This document shows, one piece after another, positions 17,022 through 25,803 of a stretch of DNA of 64,000 bases (position 1 is its first letter; each line of letters opens with the position of its first letter). Below the pieces are notes generated by a model. That model ran no database searches. It was not told where the DNA came from and saw only the letters and a list, made by a program, of their open reading frames with translations. The stretch spans positions 1,295,001 through 1,359,000 of the forward strand of contig NZ_JNLH01000001.1 in assembly GCF_000703005.1 (NCBI RefSeq), given 5' to 3'. A program made the translations under genes and the position numbers. The stretch is from Pseudobutyrivibrio ruminis HUN009. Its GTDB lineage: Bacteria > Bacillota > Clostridia > Lachnospirales > Lachnospiraceae.

Positions 17022-19376
17022 ATGACCATTAGAGATTTAGAGATTGGACAAACAGCGAGAATTGATGAAGTAGGAGGAGAAGGGGAACTTAGACAACATT
17101 TCTTGGATATGGGAGTTATACCAGGTGTAGAGGTTACTCTTGTTAGATTGGCACCTATGGGTGATCCTATGGAGCTTCGCGTACACGGCTATGAGCTCAC
17201 CCTCAGATTGGCTGATGCTGCTCAGATAAAAGCCACTCTTGTGGAAAAGAAAGCGCAGGAGGAAAGCATTACTGCCAAGAAAGATAAGCATGATATAAAC
17301 CATCCTGGCTTAGGTGAGGAAGGAAAGTATCATCTCAAGGGTGACGGCACCCCACTTCCAAAGGGCGAGATGCTTACATTTGCCCTTGTGGGCAATCAGA
17401 ATTGTGGTAAGACTACTCTCTTTAATCAACTCACTGGAGCCAATCAACACGTTGGTAATTTCCCTGGTGTTACAGTAGATAGAAAAGATGGTGCAATCAG
17501 GGGTAAAGAATATACATGCATTACAGACCTTCCTGGAATATATTCAATGTCACCATATTCTAGTGAAGAGCTTGTCAGCAGAGACTTTGTTTTAAAAGAA
17601 AAGCCAAAGGCTATAATCAATATCGTTGATGCTACAAACATCGAGCGTAACCTTTACCTTACAATGCAGCTTTTGGAACTTAATATTCCTATGGTTGTTG
17701 CTCTTAATATGATGGATGAATTAAGAGGCAACGGTGGTTCGGTAGATATTAACCGAATGGAAAAAATGTTGGGGGTTCCAGTTGTTCCTATTTCTGCAGC
17801 TAAAAACGAAGGTATTGATGAGTTAGTTGCTCATGCACTTCATATAGCTCAGTATCAGGAAAAGCCAGAGATAGACGATTTCTGTGATGAAAACGATAAC
17901 GGCGGTGCAGTGCATAGATGTATCCATGGTGTTATTCATCTTATGGAGGATCATGCTAAAAGAGCAGATATCCCTGTTCGCTTTGCAGCCAGCAAAGCCA
18001 TCGAAAACGATGCGCAGATAATAAAGCGTCTTGATTTAGATGAAAATGAAATAGAGACATTAGAGCACATCACAAAGCAGATGGAAAAGGAAAGAGGTCT
18101 CGATAGAAGTGCTGCCATGGCAGACATGAGATTTGCTTTCATTGAAAAAGTTTGCAATGAATGTGTAATCAAACCTAGAGAAAGTAAAGAGCACATTCGC
18201 AGTCAGAAAATTGACAAATGGCTTATAGGTAAATACACTGCAATCCCAATTTTTATTTGCGTAATGGCACTTGTATTTTTCCTTACTTTCAATGTTATAG
18301 GAGCATGGCTTCAGGGCTTGTTAGAAATAGGAATTGAAGCGTTGACCAATATTACAGACAATGCACTGACAGCTGCTAATGTTAATGTAACTGTTCACGA
18401 GCTTGTTATTGGAGGCATTTTTGAAGGTGTAGGAGGCGTACTAAGCTTCTTGCCTATCATCATAACAATGTTTTTCTTCCTATCAATATTGGAGGATAGT
18501 GGTTACATTGCCAGAGTAGCTTTCTTCATGGATAAGCTACTTCGTAAAATCGGATTATCTGGAAGAAGTATCGTTCCACTTTTGATTGGATTTGGATGTA
18601 CTGTTCCAGCAGTTATGTCTACCAGAACATTACCAAGTGACAGAGATAGAAAGATGACAATTTTGCTGACACCATTTATGAGCTGTACAGCAAAGCTGCC
18701 AATCTACACCTTCTTTGTAGCAGCATTTTTCCCTAACCATGGATGGCTTGTGATTACAGTTTTGTATTTCCTTGGTATATTCTTAGGAGTGCTTGCGGCA
18801 TTGTTCTTCAAAAAGGTTAGATTCAAAGGCGAGGCTGTTCCATTTGTTATGGAGCTACCAAACTATAGATTACCTAGTGCCAGAAACGTAATTCAGTTGC
18901 TTTGGGAAAAGGCAAAGGATTTCTTACAGAGAGCATTCACTGTAATTTTCCTTGCTACTGTAATTGTCTGGGTTCTTCAAAGCTTTGATACACATCTCAA
19001 TTTAGTATCAGATCAAAAGGATAGCATTCTTGCACTTATAGCTGGCGGTTTAGCGCCACTCTTTGCACCTGTAGGTTTGGGAGATTGGAGAATCTGTACA
19101 TCCCTTATTTCAGGATTTATGGCAAAGGAAAGTGTGGTTTCTGTATTGGAAGTACTATTTGGAAGTACTGGTGTTGCAGCTTCGATGTCCACTCTGACAG
19201 CATTTTGTTTGTTGGTATTCTCACTTCTATACACACCATGTGTTGCAGCCATCGCATCTATAAAAAGAGAGATGGGAAGCAAGTGGGCAGTATGCGTTGT
19301 TATTTGGCAGTGTGCAATCGCATGGATTTGCACTTTTATAGTACATACAATAGGACTACTCATGGGTCTAGTTTAA
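17022..19376 (+). CDS. feoB: FeoA-FeoB fusion, ferrous iron transporter
   Basis: 784 residues. Residues 1-75 are a complete FeoA (SH3-like) domain with the MGVIPGVEVTLVRLAPMGDP core. A charged linker (76-115) leads to the FeoB G domain with G1 GNQNCGKTT (124-132), NFPGVTVD, G3 DLPG and G4 NMMD. The membrane part follows from about residue 400, with the Gate segments GFGCTVPAVMSTR and SCTAKLPIYTFF. It imports Fe2+ across the cytoplasmic membrane. The ATG at 17022 lies 3 bp after the upstream stop without a strong SD, so coupling is likely. One of two Feo systems in the window; it ends in its own terminator. Confidence 0.95.
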   Translation: MTIRDLEIGQTARIDEVGGEGELRQHFLDMGVIPGVEVTLVRLAPMGDPMELRVHGYELTLRLADAAQIKATLVEKKAQEESITAKKDKHDINHPGLGEEGKYHLKGDGTPLPKGEMLTFALVGNQNCGKTTLFNQLTGANQHVGNFPGVTVDRKDGAIRGKEYTCITDLPGIYSMSPYSSEELVSRDFVLKEKPKAIINIVDATNIERNLYLTMQLLELNIPMVVALNMMDELRGNGGSVDINRMEKMLGVPVVPISAAKNEGIDELVAHALHIAQYQEKPEIDDFCDENDNGGAVHRCIHGVIHLMEDHAKRADIPVRFAASKAIENDAQIIKRLDLDENEIETLEHITKQMEKERGLDRSAAMADMRFAFIEKVCNECVIKPRESKEHIRSQKIDKWLIGKYTAIPIFICVMALVFFLTFNVIGAWLQGLLEIGIEALTNITDNALTAANVNVTVHELVIGGIFEGVGGVLSFLPIIITMFFFLSILEDSGYIARVAFFMDKLLRKIGLSGRSIVPLLIGFGCTVPAVMSTRTLPSDRDRKMTILLTPFMSCTAKLPIYTFFVAAFFPNHGWLVITVLYFLGIFLGVLAALFFKKVRFKGEAVPFVMELPNYRLPSARNVIQLLWEKAKDFLQRAFTVIFLATVIVWVLQSFDTHLNLVSDQKDSILALIAGGLAPLFAPVGLGDWRICTSLISGFMAKESVVSVLEVLFGSTGVAASMSTLTAFCLLVFSLLYTPCVAAIASIKREMGSKWAVCVVIWQCAIAWICTFIVHTIGLLMGLV

Positions 19377-19392
19377 TACTGAATATCTTTAG

Positions 19393-19427
19393 CAGAGTTT
19401 CACATACGTGAAGCTCTGTTTTTTTTG
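19393..19427 (+). terminator. Terminator after the FeoA-FeoB fusion gene
   Basis: CAGAGTTTCAC pairs with GTGAAGCTCTG (one mismatch) around ATAC, followed by eight T. Confidence 0.88.
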
Positions 19428-19491
19428 TTTACACTAATTCAAGTGAGAGACGCCTTTCTAAAATTAAATATAGAAAACTTGAGTTAGATAC

Positions 19492-19573
19492 TTGAAACCA
19501 CATCTGAATTGTGCTATGTTATATATGCGTTAGAGAAGGCTAACGCTAATTCATATTAGCTAACATTGGTTGG
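19492..19573 (+). promoter_or_regulatory. Promoter and candidate iron-regulator operator of the second feo operon
   Basis: TTGAAA (19492-19497), 17 bp, then the extended -10 TGCTATGTT (TATGTT at 19515-19520). Right behind it is GTTAGAGAAGGCTAAC, an inverted repeat with 5-bp arms and a 6-bp spacer, then GCTAATTCATATTAGC. TTAG...CTAA arms at a start site resemble DtxR/IdeR-type iron operators. The regulator itself is not in the window. From 19377 to 19635 I see no gene. Confidence 0.55.
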
Positions 19574-19635
19574 GTGTGATTAATTATAGGCCGGTACAGC
19601 TAATTGAGGGATAAATAAAAGTAAGGAAGTAATAT

Positions 19636-19848
19636 ATGATGCCATTAGTAGTTGCGCCAACAGGCGAAGAACAGATGATTAAGCGAATTGGCGGTTCAGA
19701 AGAAGTGAAGCGTCACTTGCAAGAGCTTGGTTTTGTGCCAGGGGGATTTGTAACAGTAGTAAACGAGATAGGTGGAAACCTAATCGTTAATGTTAAGGAG
19801 TCAAGAGTAGCTGTTGATAAACAACTGGCTCAAAAGATATTTATATAG
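19636..19848 (+). CDS. feoA: FeoA-domain protein
   Basis: 70 residues forming one FeoA domain (KRIGGSEEVKRHLQELGFVPGGFVTVV). FeoA binds or tunes FeoB and is cytoplasmic. This copy is more diverged than the next one: it lacks the APLGDP segment and ends early. AAGGAAG precedes the ATG. First gene of a four-gene feo operon, 16 bp before a second feoA. Confidence 0.93.
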   Translation: MMPLVVAPTGEEQMIKRIGGSEEVKRHLQELGFVPGGFVTVVNEIGGNLIVNVKESRVAVDKQLAQKIFI

Positions 19849-19864
19849 TAAAAAGGAGAGAAAA

Positions 19865-20092
19865 ATGAAGACATTAAGAGATGTAAGTGTCGGTGAAACA
19901 GTTACAGTTGCTAAGCTTACTGGCGAAGGCGCTGTAAAGAGAAGAATCATGGACATGGGTATTACAAAGGGTGTTGAGATTTACGTTCGTAAGATTGCTC
20001 CATTGGGAGATCCAGTTGAAATTACAGTTAGAGGATATGAGCTTTCTGTACGTAAGGCTGATGCAGAAATGATTCTTTTAAAGGAGGATTAG
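19865..20092 (+). CDS. feoA: FeoA-domain protein
   Basis: 75 residues, canonical FeoA with MGITKGVEIYVRKIAPLGDPVEI. The start is ATG 19865, preceded by AAAAGGAGAG; the frame is open further upstream to 19814 but that would overlap the first feoA and lacks an SD. Only 4 bp separate it from feoB, so the two are co-translated. Two different FeoA proteins with one FeoB is a recurrent clostridial layout. Confidence 0.94.
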   Translation: MKTLRDVSVGETVTVAKLTGEGAVKRRIMDMGITKGVEIYVRKIAPLGDPVEITVRGYELSVRKADAEMILLKED

Positions 20093-20096
20093 AAAA

Positions 20097-22472
20097 GTGG
20101 GAATTCGTATTGCGCTTGCAGGTAATCCAAACTGCGGTAAAACAACATTGTTCAATGCACTTACAGGTTCTAACCAGTTCGTTGGTAACTGGCCAGGTGT
20201 TACTGTAGAGTACAAAGAGGGTAAATTCAAAGGTGATAAGGAAGTTACAATCGTTGACCTTCCTGGTATCTATTCACTCTCTCCATATACATTAGAGGAG
20301 GTTGTATCTCGTAACTATCTTATTGATGAAAAGCCAGATGCAATTATCAATGTTATCGATGGTACAAACCTTGAAAGAAACCTTTATCTTACAACACAGA
20401 TTGTTGAGCTTGGTATCCCAGTAGTTATCGGTATCAACATGATGGACGTTGTAGAAAAGAATGGTGATAAGATTAACGCTGCAAAGCTTTCAGAAGAAAT
20501 CGGTGTTCCAGTTTATGAGCTTTCTGCTTTAAAGAACAGAGGTCTTAAGGAAATCGTTGATGCAGCAGTTAAGGCTGGAAAGGAAGCTAAGCCACAGTCA
20601 CCAAAGCACAGATTTGATGGTTCAGTAGAGCATGCACTTGCTCACATCGAGGAGCTTTGCTTACATAATATTTCTGATGAAAATGTTCAGAGATGGTATT
20701 CAATTAAATTATTTGAGCGTGATGAAAAGATTCAGGAAAAGCTTGGTCTTACATCTGATGTTATCGCTCACATCGAAAACGACATTGCTTCATGCGAGAA
20801 GGAAATGGATGATGATTCAGAGTCAATCATCACTGGCGAAAGATATAACTACATCGGTACAATCATCAATGGTTGTGTAAAGAAGGGTTCAAAGGGAATG
20901 ACAACATCTGATAAGATTGATCAGATTGTTACAAACAGATTCCTTGCACTTCCAATCTTTGCAGTAGTTATGTTCCTTGTATATTTTGTATCAGTTACAA
21001 CAGTTGGTACATGGGCTACTGATTGGGCAAATGATGGTGTGTTCGGCGATGGATGGCATTTATTTGCTATTGGTTCTGCTGATTATGCAGATGCAGCAGA
21101 TGAGTATACAGCAAATCAGCTTATCGTAGATGGCTATGATTTATATGTAGAAGAGAATGGCACAGAGCCAACAGGCGATTTCGAATATCCTGTAGAGGAT
21201 GAAGAGACAGCTGCTGTTGAATACGAGACAGCTACACTTGCTGATTATGAGGCAGCTGCAGCTTATGTTGAGGCAAATGAAGAGCCAGACCCGGCAAACT
21301 ATGGAATTTGGATTCCAGGTGTTCCTGTGTTTGTAGAAGCTGGTCTTGATGCAATCGGTTGTAACGATGTAGTTAAGGGACTTATCCTTGATGGTATCGT
21401 GGCAGGTGTAGGTGCAGTTCTCGGATTCGTTCCACAGATGCTTGTACTTTTCATCTTCCTTGCATTCCTTGAGTCTTGTGGATACATGGCTCGTGTTGCT
21501 TTCATCATGGACCGTATCTTCAGAAAGTTTGGTCTTTCAGGTAAGTCATTTATTCCAATGCTTATCGGTACAGGTTGTGGTGTTCCAGGTATCATGGCAT
21601 CACGTACTATCGAAAATGATAGAGATCGCAAGATGACAATCATGACAACAACATTTATTCCATGTGGAGCTAAGCTTCCATTCATCGCAATGGTAGCAGG
21701 CGCTATCTTTGGTGGAGCAGCTTGGGTTGCACCAGCAGCATACTTCCTTGGAATTTTTGCAATCATCGTATCTGGTATCATGCTTAAGAAGACAAAGCTC
21801 TTCGCAGGCGACCCAGCACCATTTGTTATGGAGCTTCCAGCATACCACTGGCCAACAGTTGGTAACGTACTCCGCAGCATGTGGGAGCGTGGCTGGTCAT
21901 TCATCAAGAAAGCTGGTACAATTATCTTACTTTCAACAATCGTAGTTTGGTTCTGTACATTCTTTGGTGTTGTTGATGGAGCATTTACAATGCTTGAGGA
22001 AGACCAGATTGATCATTCTATCCTTGCTACACTTGGTAGATGCCTTGCATGGATTTTCATTCCACTTGGATTTGGTGATTGGGAGGCAACAGTTGCTTCT
22101 ATCACAGGTCTTGTTGCTAAGGAAAACATCGTTGGTACACTTGCTATTATCTACGGTGCTTCTGGTGATGTTTACGAGACAATGCGTGCAGCATTTACTG
22201 ATGCTTCAGGTTTTGCATTCCTTGCATTCAACCTTCTTTGCGCTCCTTGCTTCGCTGCTATGGGCGCAATCAAGCGCGAAATGAACAACACAAAGTGGTT
22301 CTGGACAGCAATCGGATATCAGTGTGGTTTCGCATGGGTAATCGGACTTATCGTATATCAGGTAGGTAAGGTATTCACAGGCGAAGGATTCACATTCGGT
22401 ACAATCTTTGGTATCGCAGCTATCTGCTGCCTTGTATACGGATTGTTCCGTAAGGATAAATACAACAAATAA
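20097..22472 (+). CDS. feoB: Ferrous iron transporter FeoB with an acidic extracytoplasmic insertion
   Basis: 791 residues. G1 is GNPNCGKTT near the N-terminus, followed by NWPGVTVEYK, DLPGIYSLSPY and NMMD. The core membrane domain has two Gate motifs, TGCGVPGIMASR and PCGAKLPFIAMV. Unlike the fused FeoB upstream, an acidic Tyr/Glu/Asp/Ala-rich block of about 80 residues (about 322-402, DNA 21060-21300) sits between the first membrane helix and the next amphipathic segment, where most FeoB have only a short loop. It should face outward and could gather cations or interact with the cell wall. The start is GTG with AAGGAGG upstream. Confidence 0.95.
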   Translation: MGIRIALAGNPNCGKTTLFNALTGSNQFVGNWPGVTVEYKEGKFKGDKEVTIVDLPGIYSLSPYTLEEVVSRNYLIDEKPDAIINVIDGTNLERNLYLTTQIVELGIPVVIGINMMDVVEKNGDKINAAKLSEEIGVPVYELSALKNRGLKEIVDAAVKAGKEAKPQSPKHRFDGSVEHALAHIEELCLHNISDENVQRWYSIKLFERDEKIQEKLGLTSDVIAHIENDIASCEKEMDDDSESIITGERYNYIGTIINGCVKKGSKGMTTSDKIDQIVTNRFLALPIFAVVMFLVYFVSVTTVGTWATDWANDGVFGDGWHLFAIGSADYADAADEYTANQLIVDGYDLYVEENGTEPTGDFEYPVEDEETAAVEYETATLADYEAAAAYVEANEEPDPANYGIWIPGVPVFVEAGLDAIGCNDVVKGLILDGIVAGVGAVLGFVPQMLVLFIFLAFLESCGYMARVAFIMDRIFRKFGLSGKSFIPMLIGTGCGVPGIMASRTIENDRDRKMTIMTTTFIPCGAKLPFIAMVAGAIFGGAAWVAPAAYFLGIFAIIVSGIMLKKTKLFAGDPAPFVMELPAYHWPTVGNVLRSMWERGWSFIKKAGTIILLSTIVVWFCTFFGVVDGAFTMLEEDQIDHSILATLGRCLAWIFIPLGFGDWEATVASITGLVAKENIVGTLAIIYGASGDVYETMRAAFTDASGFAFLAFNLLCAPCFAAMGAIKREMNNTKWFWTAIGYQCGFAWVIGLIVYQVGKVFTGEGFTFGTIFGIAAICCLVYGLFRKDKYNK

Positions 22473-22484
22473 GAGGTAATAATT

Positions 22485-22628
22485 ATGGGTACATTCATAG
22501 TAGTAGTTATATTAATTGCAATTGTTGCAGCAATAGTTCATTCATTAGTCAAAGCTCGCAAGCGTGGCGAACATCCAGCGTGTGGTGGAGACTGTGGTAG
22601 CTGCGGCGGAAGCTGTGGATGTCACTAA
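22485..22628 (+). CDS. FeoB-associated Cys-rich membrane peptide
   Basis: 47 residues, read directly from the sequence. One N-terminal membrane helix (residues 3-22), a basic stretch KARKRGEH, then a Cys/Gly tail with Cys33, 37, 40, 44 and 46 and a final His. This is the FeoB-associated Cys-rich family, found directly after feoB in many Firmicutes and presumed to bind Fe2+ or assist delivery on the cytoplasmic side. It begins 12 bp after feoB with AAGAGGTAAT as a weak SD. Confidence 0.9.
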   Translation: MGTFIVVVILIAIVAAIVHSLVKARKRGEHPACGGDCGSCGGSCGCH

Positions 22629-22638
22629 CGTATATACG

Positions 22639-22673
22639 AATCCCTTGGTCGGTAACGGCCGGGGGATTTTTTA
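22639..22673 (+). terminator. Terminator of the second feo operon
   Basis: AATCCC and TTGGTCG fold with CGGCCG and GGGGAT around GTAA, followed by six T. Confidence 0.88.
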
Positions 22674-22697
22674 ATTGATTAAAAAAATTAAGACATG

Positions 22698-22726
22698 TTG
22701 CGGACTATGTGGCTTTTTGGTATTAT
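22698..22726 (+). promoter_or_regulatory. Promoter with start at or next to the GT2 start codon
   Basis: TTGCGG (22698-22703), 17 bp, TATTAT (22721-22726). The predicted start, 7-8 bp downstream, is at 22733-22734, the A of the ATG. No SD is present, so a leaderless mRNA is likely. Confidence 0.55.
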
Positions 22727-22733
22727 TTGAAGT

Positions 22734-23819
22734 ATGAGCGAGGAAATCAAATTTTCCGTAATAATGCCTACATACGGAGTGGGCGACTATATTGGTGATG
22801 CACTTGGCTGTCTTCAAATGCAGACCTATGACAACTTTGAAGTTATCATAGTGGATGATTGTTCTCCGGATTCTTCGGGAGACATTGCTAGAGGATATAT
22901 GGAGCGTGATGACCGCTTCTATTATGTTAAGCATGAGACAAATCAAGGAGTATCTGCTGCTAGAAATACAGGCATAGAGCATGCCACTGGGGACTACATT
23001 TTATTCCTGGACCCAGACGATTTATATGAAAGAAATCTTCTTAGAGTATGTGCAGCAGCCTTGGAAAGAAACCCTGTGGATTTGCTTGTATATAGCTTTA
23101 CTGAGGATTATAGAAATGCAGCAGGCAAAATCGAATTCATGAAGGGGATTACCCTTGATATGATGGATTATGATGATGATATGGTTACCACAAGTGATGC
23201 TGCAACAATCCATAAAATGGCGATGCAGATGGAAGCCATAACAATGCTTGGTTATCCTTGGAATAAATGCTACAAGACAAGCATCATTAAGGAGAATAAT
23301 CTTCAGTATCAAAAGATTAAGCATGTAGAAGATATTCTTTTTAACTGCGACTTTTTAGATTACACAACATCACTTACAGTGCTAAACGATGTTTTATATC
23401 ACTACAGAAATCAGGGACAGGTTCGTCTTACAGGTGGAGAAATCGAGGACTACTTTAAGCTCCAAAAGATTCGTATCGAGAGAATCTATGACCAGCAACA
23501 GAAATGGAGGACCTGCGATTTCGAAGCGCTGGGTACTCTTTCAAAGGAATACTTCAGAAGCTTCCAATCAGCAATGGTTCGCCAGTTGGAGTCAGGCGTA
23601 AAGACAGACGATATTTTGAAATGGTGTAATGCGGAAGCAGAGACAGAACTGTATCAAAATCTTCGCAGATATATGCCGGAGGATTCCAAGACTCTGAAGC
23701 TTTTGTATAAGCCTCTGACAGAGGGAATGTTTGGGACAGCTCTTAGAAGAGCCAGACTTATGAAGTATACTAAGAGCCATTTCCCTGGAGTGTTTAATAG
23801 GGCTAAGCAGCTTAGATAG
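22734..23819 (+). CDS. Family 2 glycosyltransferase
   Basis: 361 residues. GT-A fold with the nucleotide-sugar side IMPTYGVGDYIGDALGCLQMQTYDNFEVIIVDD and the metal-binding DPDD (about residue 94, in LFLDPDDLYERN). The C-terminal half (roughly 200-361) is the helical extension seen in cell-surface glycan GT2 enzymes such as CpsJ/WcaA-like proteins. The donor and acceptor cannot be inferred. Cytoplasmic, membrane-proximal. Preceded by the feo terminator and its own promoter; the other glycan genes start 270 bp further on. Confidence 0.9.
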   Translation: MSEEIKFSVIMPTYGVGDYIGDALGCLQMQTYDNFEVIIVDDCSPDSSGDIARGYMERDDRFYYVKHETNQGVSAARNTGIEHATGDYILFLDPDDLYERNLLRVCAAALERNPVDLLVYSFTEDYRNAAGKIEFMKGITLDMMDYDDDMVTTSDAATIHKMAMQMEAITMLGYPWNKCYKTSIIKENNLQYQKIKHVEDILFNCDFLDYTTSLTVLNDVLYHYRNQGQVRLTGGEIEDYFKLQKIRIERIYDQQQKWRTCDFEALGTLSKEYFRSFQSAMVRQLESGVKTDDILKWCNAEAETELYQNLRRYMPEDSKTLKLLYKPLTEGMFGTALRRARLMKYTKSHFPGVFNRAKQLR

Positions 23820-23883
23820 GCTGATTTGCTTTTAACAATTGGCTAAGGTATAATATAGCTAAGTTTCGAAGAGGAGGTTAAGG

Positions 23884-24021
23884 ATGACAGATCAAGGGTT
23901 TTTAATTTTCTTTTTTGTATTAATACTTTTAGTAGTTATAGTGGCAGTTATAGCAGTAGTTTCTGCAGTGTCAGGAGCAGCAGCTGCAATCGCCGATGAA
24001 GAGGACGAGGAAGAAGCTTAG
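23884..24021 (+). CDS. Small single-helix membrane protein with acidic tail
   Basis: 45 residues, read directly from the sequence. After a short start (MTDQG) comes a strongly hydrophobic helix (6-29), an Ala/Gly-rich stretch, and an acidic end with DEEDEEEA. An SD of GAGGAGG lies 6 bp before the ATG, and a terminator follows, so it is a convincing monocistronic gene. I do not recognise the family. A TATAATATAG sequence near 23850 may be its promoter. Confidence 0.75.
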   Translation: MTDQGFLIFFFVLILLVVIVAVIAVVSAVSGAAAAIADEEDEEEA

Positions 24022-24043
24022 GCCACGTTTAATCAGGTTATGC

Positions 24044-24076
24044 TAGGGCACCTTTATGGTGCCCTATACTTTTAAT
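24044..24076 (+). terminator. Terminator after the 45-residue gene
   Basis: TAGGGCACC and GGTGCCCTA pair around TTTAT; the following T-rich run is interrupted. Confidence 0.75.
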
Positions 24077-24088
24077 TAGGAGATAGAT

Positions 24089-24886
24089 TTGGATATAAAA
24101 ATTATTATTGCAATGCACAAACCATTTCAGGTTCCAAGTGGAGAGGATTATGTTCCACTTCAGGTAGGTGCAGCAGGCAAAGATAGTATAGGTAATATTT
24201 TAAGGGACGATGAGGGAGATAATATCTCTGCTAAGAATCCTTATTATTGTGAGTTGACTGGTCTTTATTATGCATGGAAGAATTTGGATGCAGAGGCTAT
24301 AGGCTTGGTTCATTACAGAAGATATTTTTCGCTAAAGTCTAAAAGTTACAGAAAGCATCATGGATGTTTTGATTCAGTGCTATCTCATGACGAGGCAAAG
24401 GCACTTCTTACAAGGGCAGATGTTATAGTCCCTAAAAAGCGCCGTTACTATATTGAAAGTTTGTATAGTCATTATGCCCATACATTAGATGGCGCACATT
24501 TGGATATAGCAAAAAAAATCGTAGGTCAATATTATCCAGAATACATGAGTTCATTGGTAAAGGTTTATGCAAGGTCATGGGGATATATGTTTAATATGGC
24601 CATTATGCCAAAGAAGGAATTGGATGAGTATTGTACTTGGTTATTTGATATCCTTGGCCGTATGGAAGAAAAGATAGATGCTTCATCATTGGATGCATTT
24701 TCAGCACGACTTTATGGAAGAGTTAGTGAAATTCTTTTTAATGTTTGGATTGATAAAAAGCAGGAGGAAGGTTTATCCATTGTGGAATGTCCTGTAATCG
24801 ATATGGAACCAATCAATTGGCCAAAGAAGATTCTAGGATTTTTGCAAGCTAAGTTTTTCGGAAAGAAATACAAAGCAAGCATGTAA
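24089..24886 (+). CDS. DUF4422 glycosyltransferase-like protein
   Basis: 265 residues. The AMHKPFQVP start, the ELTGLYYAWKN block and VHYRRYF are the diagnostic segments of the DUF4422 family, found in capsule and exopolysaccharide loci and considered glycosyltransferases. TTG start at 24089 with TAGGAG 6 bp upstream; no ATG is better placed. First gene of a tight operon with two GT2 enzymes and a HAD protein. Presumably adds one sugar to a cell-surface glycan; specificity unknown. Confidence 0.88.
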   Translation: MDIKIIIAMHKPFQVPSGEDYVPLQVGAAGKDSIGNILRDDEGDNISAKNPYYCELTGLYYAWKNLDAEAIGLVHYRRYFSLKSKSYRKHHGCFDSVLSHDEAKALLTRADVIVPKKRRYYIESLYSHYAHTLDGAHLDIAKKIVGQYYPEYMSSLVKVYARSWGYMFNMAIMPKKELDEYCTWLFDILGRMEEKIDASSLDAFSARLYGRVSEILFNVWIDKKQEEGLSIVECPVIDMEPINWPKKILGFLQAKFFGKKYKASM

Positions 24887-24903
24887 GATTAGAGGCGAGA
24901 ATA

Positions 24904-25788
24904 ATGAAAATATCAGTGATTACCCCATTCTATGAAGGGGAAAAATATATGGAAAAATATGTGGCTTGCATGGAAGCAAATCGCAAATCATTAGAGGCTG
25001 CTGGGCACAGCCTAGAGGTTGTACTTGTAAATGACAGCCCATGGAAAAAGCTAGAGGCATTGCCAATTAACAACCAATACTTTTCTGTTATTACAAATCC
25101 AGAAAACAAGGGAATACACTACAGCAGGGTATCAGGATTACAGTCATCAACCGGGGATTATGTTATGTTCCTTGATCAAGATGATTTGCTCGAAGCAGAT
25201 GCTCTTGTAAAAATGGTAGATGCAATTTCTTCAAAATCGTGTGATATGATTATCGCAAATGCGAAGCTGGAGCAGGCAGATGGCTCATATTTATCATGGT
25301 ATAGAACTGATGCTCACTGGAATAGAGTTTGGGATTTGCAGACATATCTCAAGGTAGGAATTCAAATCATCTCACCTGGACAGTGTTTGATAAAGAAAAG
25401 TGCGATTCCAGAATTTTGGAAGGAGCATTTGGTCAGAGTAAATGGCGCTGATGATTATTATTTATGGCTTCTTATGCTTGCAGCAGGAAAGCGAGCTGCT
25501 TATTTAAAAGAAGCTTTATACATTCATAAATACACTGGAGCAAACATTTCCGCAGATACATCTGCCACAGATGCTTCAGTATACGACTTTATAGAATTAC
25601 TATACGATTGTGATTATTTTAAAGAGGAAGACATAATCACTCTCCACGAAATGATTACATATAAAGCTCAGTTTAGAAAGAGTAGCTTGATAGGTAAAGT
25701 CGGATGCTCTTTAGCAAATCTTGGAATATTTATTTTTAACCTTAAGTTTAAGCGAGAGACTAAGACCAAGTATGGTTTTAACAGATAA
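24904..25788 (+). CDS. Family 2 glycosyltransferase
   Basis: 294 residues. N-terminal GT-A domain with VITPFYEGEKYMEKYV, VLVNDSPWKK and the metal-binding DQDDLLEAD (about residues 94-102). The C-terminal ADDYYLWLLMLAAG block is typical of GT2 enzymes with ED-type catalytic motifs. SD AGAGGCGAG is weak. It lies 17 bp after the DUF4422 gene and 15 bp before another GT2. Cytoplasmic face of the membrane, cell-surface polysaccharide. Confidence 0.9.
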   Translation: MKISVITPFYEGEKYMEKYVACMEANRKSLEAAGHSLEVVLVNDSPWKKLEALPINNQYFSVITNPENKGIHYSRVSGLQSSTGDYVMFLDQDDLLEADALVKMVDAISSKSCDMIIANAKLEQADGSYLSWYRTDAHWNRVWDLQTYLKVGIQIISPGQCLIKKSAIPEFWKEHLVRVNGADDYYLWLLMLAAGKRAAYLKEALYIHKYTGANISADTSATDASVYDFIELLYDCDYFKEEDIITLHEMITYKAQFRKSSLIGKVGCSLANLGIFIFNLKFKRETKTKYGFNR

Positions 25789-25803
25789 TCTAGGAGATAT
25801 GGA

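Noticed and set aside
21299..21907. 202-codon minus-strand frame inside feoB
   Set aside because: Shadow of a strongly codon-biased gene; no SD and no recognisable domain.
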